24,974 nucleotides of DNA, from the NCBI GenBank assembly GCA_050943315.1, contig JBMNOY010000032.1:1-24974 (forward strand), read 5' to 3'. The stretch comes from JBDKUD01 sp050943315. Its GTDB lineage: Bacteria > Bacillota > Syntrophomonadia > Syntrophomonadales > Syntrophomonadaceae. The notes under the pieces are model-generated. The model saw only the letters and a program-made list of their open reading frames with translations. It was not told where the DNA came from and searched no databases. This document shows, piece after piece, positions 7,984 through 14,900 of this stretch. Numbering within the stretch: the first letter of the stretch is position 1; every line of letters begins with the position of its first letter. Both the position numbers and the translations under genes were made by a program.

Positions 7984-8562
7984 ATGATAACTGAACAACA
8001 GGCAACTGAGATTATTAAACAGAAGTTATCCGTGAACCGTTTTGAACATTCGCTGCAGGTAGCGCAAATAGCTCGTAACATGGCGGAAAACTTTAATGTT
8101 GACAGCGACAAGGCATATCTGACCGGACTTTTACACGATTATGCCAAGGGCATATCAGGTCAGGAGCTGCTCCAAACGGCCATAGATAATAACCTGATTA
8201 AGGAAGAAATGGACAAGCAAATACCTGACTTACTGCATGCTCCCGTGGGAGCCTTCTTATTAAGGAAGGAATTAGGTATTCAGGATGAGCAAATACTGAA
8301 AGCAGTAAGCTGTCATACTCTGGGGGCACTGGATATGAACCAGCTGGATAAAATTATTTTCCTTGCCGATATGATTGAACCTGGCCGTGATTACCCGGGG
8401 GTGGACAGACTGCGCTGCCTTTCCATGCGTAATCTTGACGAAGGAATGCTTTTCGGACTAGAATCAACTATCAAGTATTGCATAGATAACCGGAGATTAT
8501 TGCATCCCCTGACCATACTGGTTAGAAATCAATTTTTACACCGGGCAGACAATCAATGTTAG
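7984..8562 (+). CDS. yqeK: HD-domain hydrolase YqeK (symmetrical Ap4A hydrolase family)
   Basis: The protein is 192 residues of the HD superfamily, with metal ligands visible as H22 (RFEHSLQVA), H51-D52 (LLHDYAKG), H85 (LLHAPVGA), H111 (SCHTLG) and D129 (FLADMIEPGRDY). YqeK proteins hydrolyse diadenosine tetraphosphate symmetrically to ADP and lie next to nadD in most Firmicutes, as here. The ribosome site AAGGAGAG lies inside the end of nadD and the genes are 2 nt apart, indicating translational coupling. The exact substrate is from family knowledge. Confidence 0.93.
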   Translation: MITEQQATEIIKQKLSVNRFEHSLQVAQIARNMAENFNVDSDKAYLTGLLHDYAKGISGQELLQTAIDNNLIKEEMDKQIPDLLHAPVGAFLLRKELGIQDEQILKAVSCHTLGALDMNQLDKIIFLADMIEPGRDYPGVDRLRCLSMRNLDEGMLFGLESTIKYCIDNRRLLHPLTILVRNQFLHRADNQC

Positions 8563-8594
8563 TTTATTACCGTTAATATTAAGGAGGGTTGTTA

Positions 8595-8954
8595 TTGATA
8601 AGCGAAGACAAGTTAGTACAGATTATTGCAGATGCAGCACTGGATGGTAAAGCACTGGACGTAGTAATCCTGGATGTTCGTGATCTGACCGTCATTGCCG
8701 ATTATTTTGTGATAGCTGGCGGAAGAAGTGTGGTACAGGTAAAAAGTATAGCTGATATAGTTGAGGAAAAGCTAGCCGAATATGGTATCATGCCTATTCG
8801 CAGGGAAGGACATGAAGAAGGAAAATGGGTAATACTGGATTATAACTCCACCATGTTACATGTGTTCAGACAGGAGGAACGGGAACACTACGCTTTAGAG
8901 AACCTTTGGGGTGAAGCCAGATCAGTAGAAATAAAAGAAGTCGTTAAAGGGTAA
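8595..8954 (+). CDS. rsfS: ribosomal silencing factor RsfS
   Basis: RsfS binds ribosomal protein uL14 and blocks joining of 30S and 50S subunits, lowering translation under nutrient limitation. The product of about 119 residues has the DUF143 signature: DVVILDVRDLTVIADYFVI, GRSVVQVKSIAD, RREGHEEGKWVILDY, HVFRQEEREHYALENLW. I chose TTG 8595 because the strong site AAGGAGGG (8581-8588) is then 7 nt away. The in-frame TTG at 8589 touches that site and is unlikely. It follows yqeK closely; the LytR-family gene often found between them is missing. Confidence 0.95.
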   Translation: MISEDKLVQIIADAALDGKALDVVILDVRDLTVIADYFVIAGGRSVVQVKSIADIVEEKLAEYGIMPIRREGHEEGKWVILDYNSTMLHVFRQEEREHYALENLWGEARSVEIKEVVKG

Positions 8955-8957
8955 ATA

Positions 8958-9506
8958 CTAACTGTCGTGAATAGTTTCATCTTTTTGATTGGAATTAATA
9001 ACCATGCGCTCCATCTCTAGCATTTCCAATTTGGTTTTGACTCCTCCAGGGGCTGAAAACCCACCGGGGCCGTTTTGAGCGACAACCCGGTGACAGGGAA
9101 TAATAAGGGGAAGCGGATTAACACTTAGCGCCTGGCCGACAGCCCTGGCGGCCCCTGGCTGGCCAAGGGCACAGGCTATTTCACCGTAGGTTTTTACTTC
9201 CCCATAGGGAATGGTGTATACATATTGTAAAACTCTGCGGGTAAAAGGCTTTAGGTTGGATAGATCCAGTTTTACATTCCAGTTCTGGACTATTTGTCCA
9301 GAATAGTAATCTCTAAACTTATTAATAATTACCTGAGATTTGTCTTCACATGAAACAAACCGGACTACTGGTCCGGTTTTATTTATAATATATGATAGTG
9401 TTGTTAGGGGGGAGGGGATGGGCAGCACTGACGCGCTAATAATGCTATTATCCACACATACAGCAGCCCAACCCCGGGGGGTGTAAAATATATACCAACA
9501 CATCAT
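8958..9506 (-). CDS. ogt: methylated-DNA-[protein]-cysteine S-methyltransferase
   Basis: This suicide DNA-repair protein takes the methyl group from O6-methylguanine onto its own cysteine. The 182-residue product has the active-site motif IPCHRVV with nucleophile C138, the arginine finger at R121 in AARAVGQAL, the helix-turn-helix region YGEVKTYGEIACALGQP and the C-terminal GGFSAPGGVKTKLEMLEME. The N-terminal half is poorly conserved, as usual. ATG 9506 and ATG 9503 are both possible; a GAGG site lies just upstream. It begins 11 nt after leuS, so it is likely the second gene of the T-box-controlled transcript. Its stop lies 3 nt from the convergent rsfS stop, with no obvious terminator between. 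Confidence 0.95.
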   Translation of the reverse strand: MMCWYIFYTPRGWAAVCVDNSIISASVLPIPSPLTTLSYIINKTGPVVRFVSCEDKSQVIINKFRDYYSGQIVQNWNVKLDLSNLKPFTRRVLQYVYTIPYGEVKTYGEIACALGQPGAARAVGQALSVNPLPLIIPCHRVVAQNGPGGFSAPGGVKTKLEMLEMERMVINSNQKDETIHDS

Positions 9507-9517
9507 TGGTACCTCAT

Positions 9518-11995
9518 TTATTTAACAACTAGGTTAACAAGCTTACCAGGGACTGCTATTACTTTAATTATTTTTTTATCCTTTGTCAACTCGACAATTT
9601 TAGAGGAATTAAGAGAAAATTGTCGCAGATCATCATTAGAGGCATCAGCCGGGACTTTTATGTGATCTTTAACTTTTCCGTTAATTTGCACCACTATCTC
9701 TACTTCATCCTGTACCAAAGCGGTTTTATCAATTTGCGGCCAGGCTCTTAGGCAAATGCTTTCATTATGACCTGTCAGGTGCCACAGCTCTTCACATATA
9801 TGAGGTGAAAAGGGGCTTAACATTATTAACAGGTTGTCAATACACTCCTTAACAACACACAGGTCCTGCTCCTCTTGGTCGCTATAAGCGGTCAGGGTAT
9901 TAACCAGCTCCATAATAGCACTGATGGCGGTGTTGAAGTTAAACCGTTGTTCAATATCTTCGGTTACTTTCTTAATTGTGGCATGTGTCTTAAATCTCAA
10001 CTGCCGGGCATCAGGACCTAGTTCACTAAATTGTTCGGGGAGGTTAACATCCTTGATCTTCCCGGCATATTCGGTTATTATTCGCCATACGCGGTTTAAA
10101 AAGCGGTAACAGCCTTCAACTCCCTGGTCGTTCCATTCCAGGTCTCTCTCCGGAGGTGAAGCAAAAAGTATAAATAGCCTGGCGGTATCAGCCCCATAGG
10201 TACTGATAATGTCTTCCGGGCTGACTACATTGCCTTTGGATTTGGACATTTTGGAGCCGTCCTTGAGAACCATTCCCTGGGTTAGAAGGTTAGTGAAGGG
10301 TTCCTGGATTGAAAGCATTTTTATATCATATAGAAATTTAGTGATAAACCGGGCATACATCAGATGAAGAATGGCATGTTCCACACCACCTATATACTGA
10401 TCCACCGGCATCCAGTAGTCAGCAGCCTCTTTAGTAAAAGGAATATGATCAGCATGTGGACTGCAATAGCGGTCGAAATACCAGGATGAACAGACAAAAG
10501 TATCCATAGTATCCGTTTCCCGCCGGGCAGGTTGTCCACAGCAAGGACAGGTAGTCTTATAGAAGCTTTCCACATACTTTAAGGGAGACTCACCGTTGGG
10601 TTTAAACTCCACGGCATCAGGCAGCAATACCGGCAATTGGTCTTCAGGTACTGGTACTGTGCCACAATTATCGCAGTATATGATAGGAATAGGTGCACCC
10701 CAGTAGCGTTGCCGGGATATCAACCAATCCCGCAGGCGGAAGTTAACCGTGGCGTGTCCGATATTATTTGCTTCCATAAAGGCAATGATTTGTTTTTTAC
10801 CTTCCTCTACACTCAGACCATTATAACTGCCCGAGTTAACCATAACTCCATTACCGCTATAAGCCTCGGACATTTCCGATGCATCAGCCGGAGATTCTTC
10901 GCTTTTGATAACTACCCGAATCGGTAGGTGATATTTTCTGGCAAAATCGAAGTCTCTCTGGTCATGGGCCGGCACGGCCATAATAGCCCCGGTGCCATAA
11001 TCCATTAAGACATAGTTGGCGATCCAGATAGGAATCCTTTCACCGTTTAAGGGGTTAATCGCATAGGCACCGGTGAAAACGCCTTCTTTTTCCGTATCTG
11101 TAGCAGTACGGTCAAGATCACTAATGAATTTCATCTTATCGATAAAATCCTGTACAGCTTGTTCCTGAGCCGTGCCCTGAGATAGTTTTTTCACCAGGGG
11201 ATGCTCCGGAGCCAGTACCATATATGTGACTCCAAATACTGTATCCGGGCGGGTGGTAAAGACGGTTAAAATATCCTCTGTACCGTCTATAGCCATAGAA
11301 AACTCACAGCCCTCGCTGCGCCCAATCCAGTTCTTTTGCATAGTTTTAACTTTATCAGGCCATCCCGGCAAAAGTTGCAGGTCATCCAGTAATCTTTGTG
11401 CATAATCAGTTATTTTGAAGAACCATTGTTCCAGTTGCTTTTTTTCTACTACCGTTTCACACCGTTCACAGGCACCGTCAACCACCTGCTCATTGGCCAG
11501 CACCGTTTGGCAGGAAGGACACCAGTTTACAGCGGCATTCTTTTTGTAAGCCAGATTATTTTCATAAAGCTTCAAAAACATCCACTGGGTAAACTTATAA
11601 TAATCAGGTTTGCAGGTTGCCACTTCACGGTCCCAGTCATAGCTGATACCCAGTGTCTTTAACTGTGCTTTCATATTCTCTATATTGGCATAGGTCCATT
11701 TAGACGGATAGGTTTTATGCTTAATGGCTGCATTTTCCGCCGGCAGTCCAAAAGCATCCCAGCCCATCGGGTGCAGAACATTGTAGCCGTTCATTCTTTT
11801 GAAACGGGCAACTACATCGCCAATGGCATAATTTCTGACGTGTCCCATGTGAAGATTGCCGGACGGATAAGGAAACATCTCCAGGTCATAGTATTTTGGT
11901 TTGGATGGGTCTTCATCGACCTTGAAAAAGTTGTTTGTCTCCCAATACTTTTGCCATTTTGGCTCAATAATTTTAAAATCGTACCTGTTATCCAT
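9518..11995 (-). CDS. leuS: leucyl-tRNA synthetase
   Basis: LeuS charges tRNA-Leu and edits misactivated amino acids. The 825-residue length fits bacterial LeuS. Visible motifs are the class I HIGH signature HMGH at residues 49-52 (PYPSGNLHMGHVRNY), the WDAFGLPAENAA segment, the CP1 editing region around TVFTTRPDT, the zinc-like cysteines of the CPSCQTVLANEQVVDGACERC stretch and KMSKS near residue 580. I chose ATG 11995, which has AAGGAGG at good spacing; an upstream in-frame TTG at 12010 overlaps that site. Expression is controlled by the leucine T-box leader upstream. Confidence 0.98.
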   Translation of the reverse strand: MDNRYDFKIIEPKWQKYWETNNFFKVDEDPSKPKYYDLEMFPYPSGNLHMGHVRNYAIGDVVARFKRMNGYNVLHPMGWDAFGLPAENAAIKHKTYPSKWTYANIENMKAQLKTLGISYDWDREVATCKPDYYKFTQWMFLKLYENNLAYKKNAAVNWCPSCQTVLANEQVVDGACERCETVVEKKQLEQWFFKITDYAQRLLDDLQLLPGWPDKVKTMQKNWIGRSEGCEFSMAIDGTEDILTVFTTRPDTVFGVTYMVLAPEHPLVKKLSQGTAQEQAVQDFIDKMKFISDLDRTATDTEKEGVFTGAYAINPLNGERIPIWIANYVLMDYGTGAIMAVPAHDQRDFDFARKYHLPIRVVIKSEESPADASEMSEAYSGNGVMVNSGSYNGLSVEEGKKQIIAFMEANNIGHATVNFRLRDWLISRQRYWGAPIPIIYCDNCGTVPVPEDQLPVLLPDAVEFKPNGESPLKYVESFYKTTCPCCGQPARRETDTMDTFVCSSWYFDRYCSPHADHIPFTKEAADYWMPVDQYIGGVEHAILHLMYARFITKFLYDIKMLSIQEPFTNLLTQGMVLKDGSKMSKSKGNVVSPEDIISTYGADTARLFILFASPPERDLEWNDQGVEGCYRFLNRVWRIITEYAGKIKDVNLPEQFSELGPDARQLRFKTHATIKKVTEDIEQRFNFNTAISAIMELVNTLTAYSDQEEQDLCVVKECIDNLLIMLSPFSPHICEELWHLTGHNESICLRAWPQIDKTALVQDEVEIVVQINGKVKDHIKVPADASNDDLRQFSLNSSKIVELTKDKKIIKVIAVPGKLVNLVVK

Positions 11996-12048
11996 AACGG
12001 CCTCCTTCAATTTACTTGTTAATGGTATATATTAAGTTATTATCCCAG

Positions 12049-12088
12049 AAAAAACAATAAACTCTCATCCCCACCAGGGACGAGAGTT
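12049..12088 (-). terminator. T-box leader terminator
   Basis: AACTCTCGTCCC pairs with GGGGATGAGAGTT in a stem of about 12 bp, followed by TTATTGTTTTTT. It is the intrinsic terminator that competes with the antiterminator formed by the T-box sequence just upstream. Confidence 0.92.
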
Positions 12089-12125
12089 ATACCCGCGGTA
12101 CCACCCTTATTGACAAAAATTATAA

Positions 12126-12201
12126 TGGTGGAGCTAGTGGGATTCGAACCCACGGCCTCTTGAATGCCATTCAAGCGCGATCCCAACTTCGCCATAGCCC
12201 C
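12126..12201 (-). tRNA. tRNA-Ala (anticodon GGC), nested in the leuS T-box leader
   Basis: A complete 76-nt tRNA folds on the minus strand. The acceptor stem is GGGGCTA/TAGCTCC (12201-12195 with 12136-12130, one G-U pair). The D stem GCGA/TCGC has loop AGTTGGGA. The anticodon stem CTTGA/TCAAG has loop ATGGCAT, giving anticodon GGC for alanine. The variable loop is AGGCC, the T stem GTGGG/CCCAC has loop TTCGAAT, the discriminator base is A and the CCA end is encoded. It lies in the same direction as the leuS leader and has no promoter of its own that I can see, so it should come from the leuS promoter. Maturation would need RNase P and 3' processing within the leader. Confidence 0.96.
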
Positions 12202-12382
12202 ACAACAAACTGTCCAACTCAATACTTATTAACGGAAGTCCCGTTGCAGATTACTTATCACCTGCAAGGCTCACCGGCGAGTTCAACAGGTAACTGTTAC
12301 CTTACACCAACCGGTAACTCTCTGTACTGCCTGTCTAATACTCCGGCTCATCGCCGTTATCAATGTTCAATTGACAATAGCA

Positions 12383-12411
12383 ATTATAAAATAATTATCG
12401 ATTGAAGTCAA
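12383..12411 (-). promoter_or_regulatory. sigma-A promoter of the tRNA-Ala/leuS/ogt transcript
   Basis: On the minus strand TTGACT (12411-12406) is followed after exactly 17 bases by a consensus TATAAT (12388-12383). Transcription should begin near 12376, which leaves the whole T-box stem I in the transcript. Confidence 0.88.
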
Positions 12412-12440
12412 CATATAGGTGCAAGAAATTATATAACCAT

Positions 12441-12469
12441 TTCAGGTAATTAATTTATAGCCGTATAAT
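12441..12469 (+). promoter_or_regulatory. putative sigma-A promoter of the DUF1540 gene
   Basis: A consensus TATAAT is at 12464-12469, with a weak -35 (TTCAGG, 12441-12446) at 17-bp spacing. It points away from the leuS promoter and lies about 50 bp before the DUF1540 start. Confidence 0.5.
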
Positions 12470-12519
12470 TAGTCTTCAACTAAACAAAATAATAATGAAA
12501 ATTTAGTAGGAGGGATTAG

Positions 12520-12690
12520 ATGGCAGAGTTAAAAGGTCAGCAGACGATTGAATGTTCAGTAGAGACTTGCAGTTTTCATGACAATAACTATTGTACCTTA
12601 AAAAGCATTCAGGTTGCCCCTTGTGGTCATATAAACAATGGGGTTCCCGAAGATGAGACTCTGTGTGCCAGTTACGAAAGAATGAAGTAA
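12520..12690 (+). CDS. small DUF1540 cysteine-rich protein
   Basis: A 56-residue peptide starts at ATG 12520 with AGGAGGG (12508-12514) at good spacing. The six cysteines C12, C17, C25, C35, C49 and the ECSVETCSFH / YC / ETLCASYE arrangement match DUF1540, a short domain common in spore-forming Firmicutes. (Five cysteines are listed because only five are present.) The spacing suggests metal binding, but no function is established. It has its own promoter and a strong terminator, so it is a single-gene unit. It is well supported by start signal, motif and terminator. Confidence 0.88.
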   Translation: MAELKGQQTIECSVETCSFHDNNYCTLKSIQVAPCGHINNGVPEDETLCASYERMK

Positions 12691-12749
12691 CCGGTTCCCA
12701 GAGGTAATTTATAAGGACTGCAGCGCATACCGAGGGGGATACCTTATAC

Positions 12750-12778
12750 AGGGGGGCATATAGCCCCCCTATTTTTTA
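12750..12778 (+). terminator. rho-independent terminator of the DUF1540 gene
   Basis: AGGGGGGC (12750-12757) pairs with GCCCCCCT (12763-12770) around ATATA, followed by ATTTTTTATT. The uridine tract overlaps the stop codon of the convergent minus-strand gene at 12776-12778. Read on the minus strand the same stem has no uridine tract. Confidence 0.92.
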
Positions 12779-13966
12779 TTCTTTGCCGAGGCTTTTCAAT
12801 TCCTGAATTCTATCTTCTGCCTGGCGGTTAATAATAGGGCTTCCTCCTTTATGGACTATTGAATTGCGGAAGTGAACCAGAGCTTCACGAGACTTACCGA
12901 TACGCAGGTTTAATTCTCCCATTAAGAGGGTTAGTCTCTGGTCTTGTTCAATTGAGGTGTTCCGCCGGCCATTATAGTATGATTCCTCAAATCCTTTTAA
13001 AGCTTGTTCAGAGGCATAGCAGTACATATCCTGGTCCTCTACATCCTCGTACAGCCAGGCCAGACGCAGCCAAATCTTGGCGAGTCGGGCGGGGTCAGAT
13101 ACACCATCTTTTAATCCGTTTATAGCCAGATAGTAGGCGGTAAAAACCTCATTCAAGTTGCGTGGACTGCTAAACCGGGGATTAATCTTATCCTGAAGTG
13201 TTTCCAATTGCTTTTTGATATTTTTTTTAATTTTTTCGTTGACCTGTTTAAACTCGAAGTGGAAGTTAGCATAAAAACAATGAGGACAAACCCACATAAT
13301 ATACCATAAGGGGTTAAAATTTTTAAACCTCTGGCGCAGATCACGATCAACCGCTTCCAATTTTAGTTTTGATGACCTGATCATCTTAACCGGAAAGCTC
13401 TTGGTGCACACTGGACAGACGGCTTCTTTGGTAAACAAGTAGTCTTCATCGGATGCCGGGGCTACCTGGGCGTAGGTTTTGTGCTGCGGGGGGAAAAGTC
13501 CGCTATCTGCCGGAAGGTTTAATTCTGCCGCAGCAATATCACCTGATTCAACCGTGGGGGTATTCTTAGCCGACAGCTCATCTTTACCTTTTACCACTTT
13601 TTCTTCATTCAATTGCCGCAGGCGTTGGCTCATCCCTTTCATTATTCGAATTGCCAGGCTGGGCTGGTCCGCGATAATCTGTTCAAAATTGTCTTTAGTT
13701 ATAACCATAGCCAGGCATTCTTCGGTAGCCATGACCGTCGCGCTCCGGGGCAAGTTTTCCAACAATGACATTTCACCAAAAAAATCTCCTTGCTTAACCT
13801 CACTAACCGGTACCGTAAAGCCATCTACCGAATTTATCAAAACCTGAGCCTTACCCTTTAACAAAATGAACATTTCATTACCGGGGTCACCCTGATCGAA
13901 GAATACTTCATCAGTTTGGTATTTTCTGATTATTCCTGATTGAGCAAGCCTACCAATATCTACCAT
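12776..13966 (-). CDS. cyclic-nucleotide-binding domain fused to DUF2225 protein
   Basis: The 396-residue protein has two parts. Residues about 8-120 form a CAP/CRP-type cyclic-nucleotide-binding beta barrel. Its phosphate-binding cassette is FGEMSLLENLPRSATV, with E65 and R74-S75 in the places that hold ribose and phosphate in cAMP/cGMP binders. After a low-complexity linker (about 125-175), residues from 180 on are DUF2225, with CPVC (C184, C187), RSSKLKLEAVDRDLR and CPHC (C227, C230), a likely zinc ribbon. A helical, TPR-like C-terminus follows. There is no DNA-binding helix-turn-helix, so it is not a CRP-type regulator. ATG 13966 has AAGGAGG upstream. The role is unknown; nucleotide-dependent protein contact is inference. 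Confidence 0.82.
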   Translation of the reverse strand: MVDIGRLAQSGIIRKYQTDEVFFDQGDPGNEMFILLKGKAQVLINSVDGFTVPVSEVKQGDFFGEMSLLENLPRSATVMATEECLAMVITKDNFEQIIADQPSLAIRIMKGMSQRLRQLNEEKVVKGKDELSAKNTPTVESGDIAAAELNLPADSGLFPPQHKTYAQVAPASDEDYLFTKEAVCPVCTKSFPVKMIRSSKLKLEAVDRDLRQRFKNFNPLWYIMWVCPHCFYANFHFEFKQVNEKIKKNIKKQLETLQDKINPRFSSPRNLNEVFTAYYLAINGLKDGVSDPARLAKIWLRLAWLYEDVEDQDMYCYASEQALKGFEESYYNGRRNTSIEQDQRLTLLMGELNLRIGKSREALVHFRNSIVHKGGSPIINRQAEDRIQELKSLGKE

Positions 13967-14106
13967 TGATATCCTCCTTAATAGCTCAACTTAAACCACA
14001 AGTGGAGCCGGATATACGCTAAAGTTGAATTATTAAACAAAACCTATTTCTATTTATTAAAACTAATTCCTTCATGTTTTTGCTTTTTTGCAAAAAAAGA
14101 TTCCGG

Positions 14107-14135
14107 TTAACCCGGATATTGTCAATTAATATAGT
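14107..14135 (+). promoter_or_regulatory. putative promoter of comEA-comEC
   Basis: TTAACC (14107-14112) and TATAGT (14130-14135) are 17 bases apart, about 85 bp before the comEA start. The -35 matches four of six consensus positions, so this is a moderate call. Confidence 0.4.
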
Positions 14136-14219
14136 AATAATAGAAAAAATTACAGTTATATGAAGAACTAGGAGGAAAATAACAGCCAGGTGACGAATAC
14201 TTGTGTTGAGGTGGATTAG

Positions 14220-14858
14220 ATGATTGATCTCAACAATGTTGATCGGCGCTATTTGTATGCTGCGGCCATACTGTTGATTATTCTTGTTTTTTCCGGCGGC
14301 TTTTCGTATAGCAACTTCAGAAATGCCCGCCACCTGGAAGAACAAGAAGAGATAAATAAACTTCTGGAAGAAGAAAAGCCCCGGGTTGAAGAAAACGGCC
14401 CTGCCACCATTAAGGTCTATGTTACTGGAGAGGTAAAAAACCCGAGAGTTTGTGAACTGGAGCAGGGGGCCCGGGTTTTAGATGCAGTCGAACAAGTTGA
14501 GCTGTTACCCGGAGCAGATATCAGAAACATTAATATGGCCAGAGTCTTACAAGACGGGGAAGCAGTAGTAATTCCAGCTGTGGGACAAAATGAGGCGGTT
14601 TTAGCAGGTGAGCTTAGCGGCGCCCAGAATTTAAATACTATCTCATCTAGCAGTAGCTCCGCTCGGGTTAATATCAATACCGCACCTGCCAGCGAACTAG
14701 ATGATAAACTACCCGGTATAGGTCCCACCCTGGCAGAAAGAATAGTTGCCTATCGTACTTCTAACGGTCCTTTTACCAGTGCCGAAGATTTGAAGAATGT
14801 CAATGGTATTGGGGATAGTAGATTCGCCCAGATTAAGGATTTAATCGTGGTCCGTTAG
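14220..14858 (+). CDS. comEA: competence protein ComEA, membrane-anchored DNA receptor
   Basis: ComEA binds double-stranded DNA outside the membrane and hands it to the ComEC channel. The 212-residue product has a short cytoplasmic start, one transmembrane helix at about 10-30, and a charged coiled segment. A SLBB-type domain follows (about 64-119, IKVYVTGEVKNPRV...). After a serine-rich linker come two helix-hairpin-helix DNA-binding motifs (about 150-211, LPGIGPTLAERIVAYR and LKNVNGIGDSRFAQIKDL). The start ATG 14220 follows GAGGTGG. comEC follows immediately, the standard comE order, without comEB. Confidence 0.95.
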   Translation: MIDLNNVDRRYLYAAAILLIILVFSGGFSYSNFRNARHLEEQEEINKLLEEEKPRVEENGPATIKVYVTGEVKNPRVCELEQGARVLDAVEQVELLPGADIRNINMARVLQDGEAVVIPAVGQNEAVLAGELSGAQNLNTISSSSSSARVNINTAPASELDDKLPGIGPTLAERIVAYRTSNGPFTSAEDLKNVNGIGDSRFAQIKDLIVVR

Positions 14859-14900
14859 GGGGGAGTTGTAATCTGCTCCTGGTTTTGGGTCTTCATATGT

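Larger units (their letters stand above)
12049..12376 (-). promoter_or_regulatory. leucine T-box riboswitch leader of leuS
   Basis: Reading on the minus strand, stem I shows a K-turn-like GATGAGCCGG, then AGTA (12342-12339), AGAGAG (12323-12318), the distal GGTTGGTGTAAG loop, and on the 3' side GAA followed by CTC (12281-12279). CTC is a leucine specifier codon, read by tRNA-Leu(GAG). Stem II (TTGCAG/CTGCAA, 12267-12244) follows, then a IIA/B-type pseudoknot in which AACGG/CCGTT closes a loop whose ACTT can pair with AAGT at 12227-12224. The T-box AAGGGTGGTACCGCGG is at 12108-12093, with the UGGU bulge for an ACCA tRNA end, followed by the leader terminator. Uncharged tRNA-Leu should favour read-through into leuS. 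A tRNA-Ala gene lies where stem III would be. Confidence 0.95.

Noticed and set aside
12040..12222. 60-codon minus-strand frame with GSNPTSST near its middle
   Set aside because: It is the translation of the tRNA-Ala T arm and the T-box; this residue string is typical of a false frame over a tRNA.
14084..14097. TTTTTTGCAAAAAA palindrome between the cNMP-DUF2225 gene and comEA
   Set aside because: It is a low-complexity AT palindrome with no stem-loop context or second copy, so no role can be supported.
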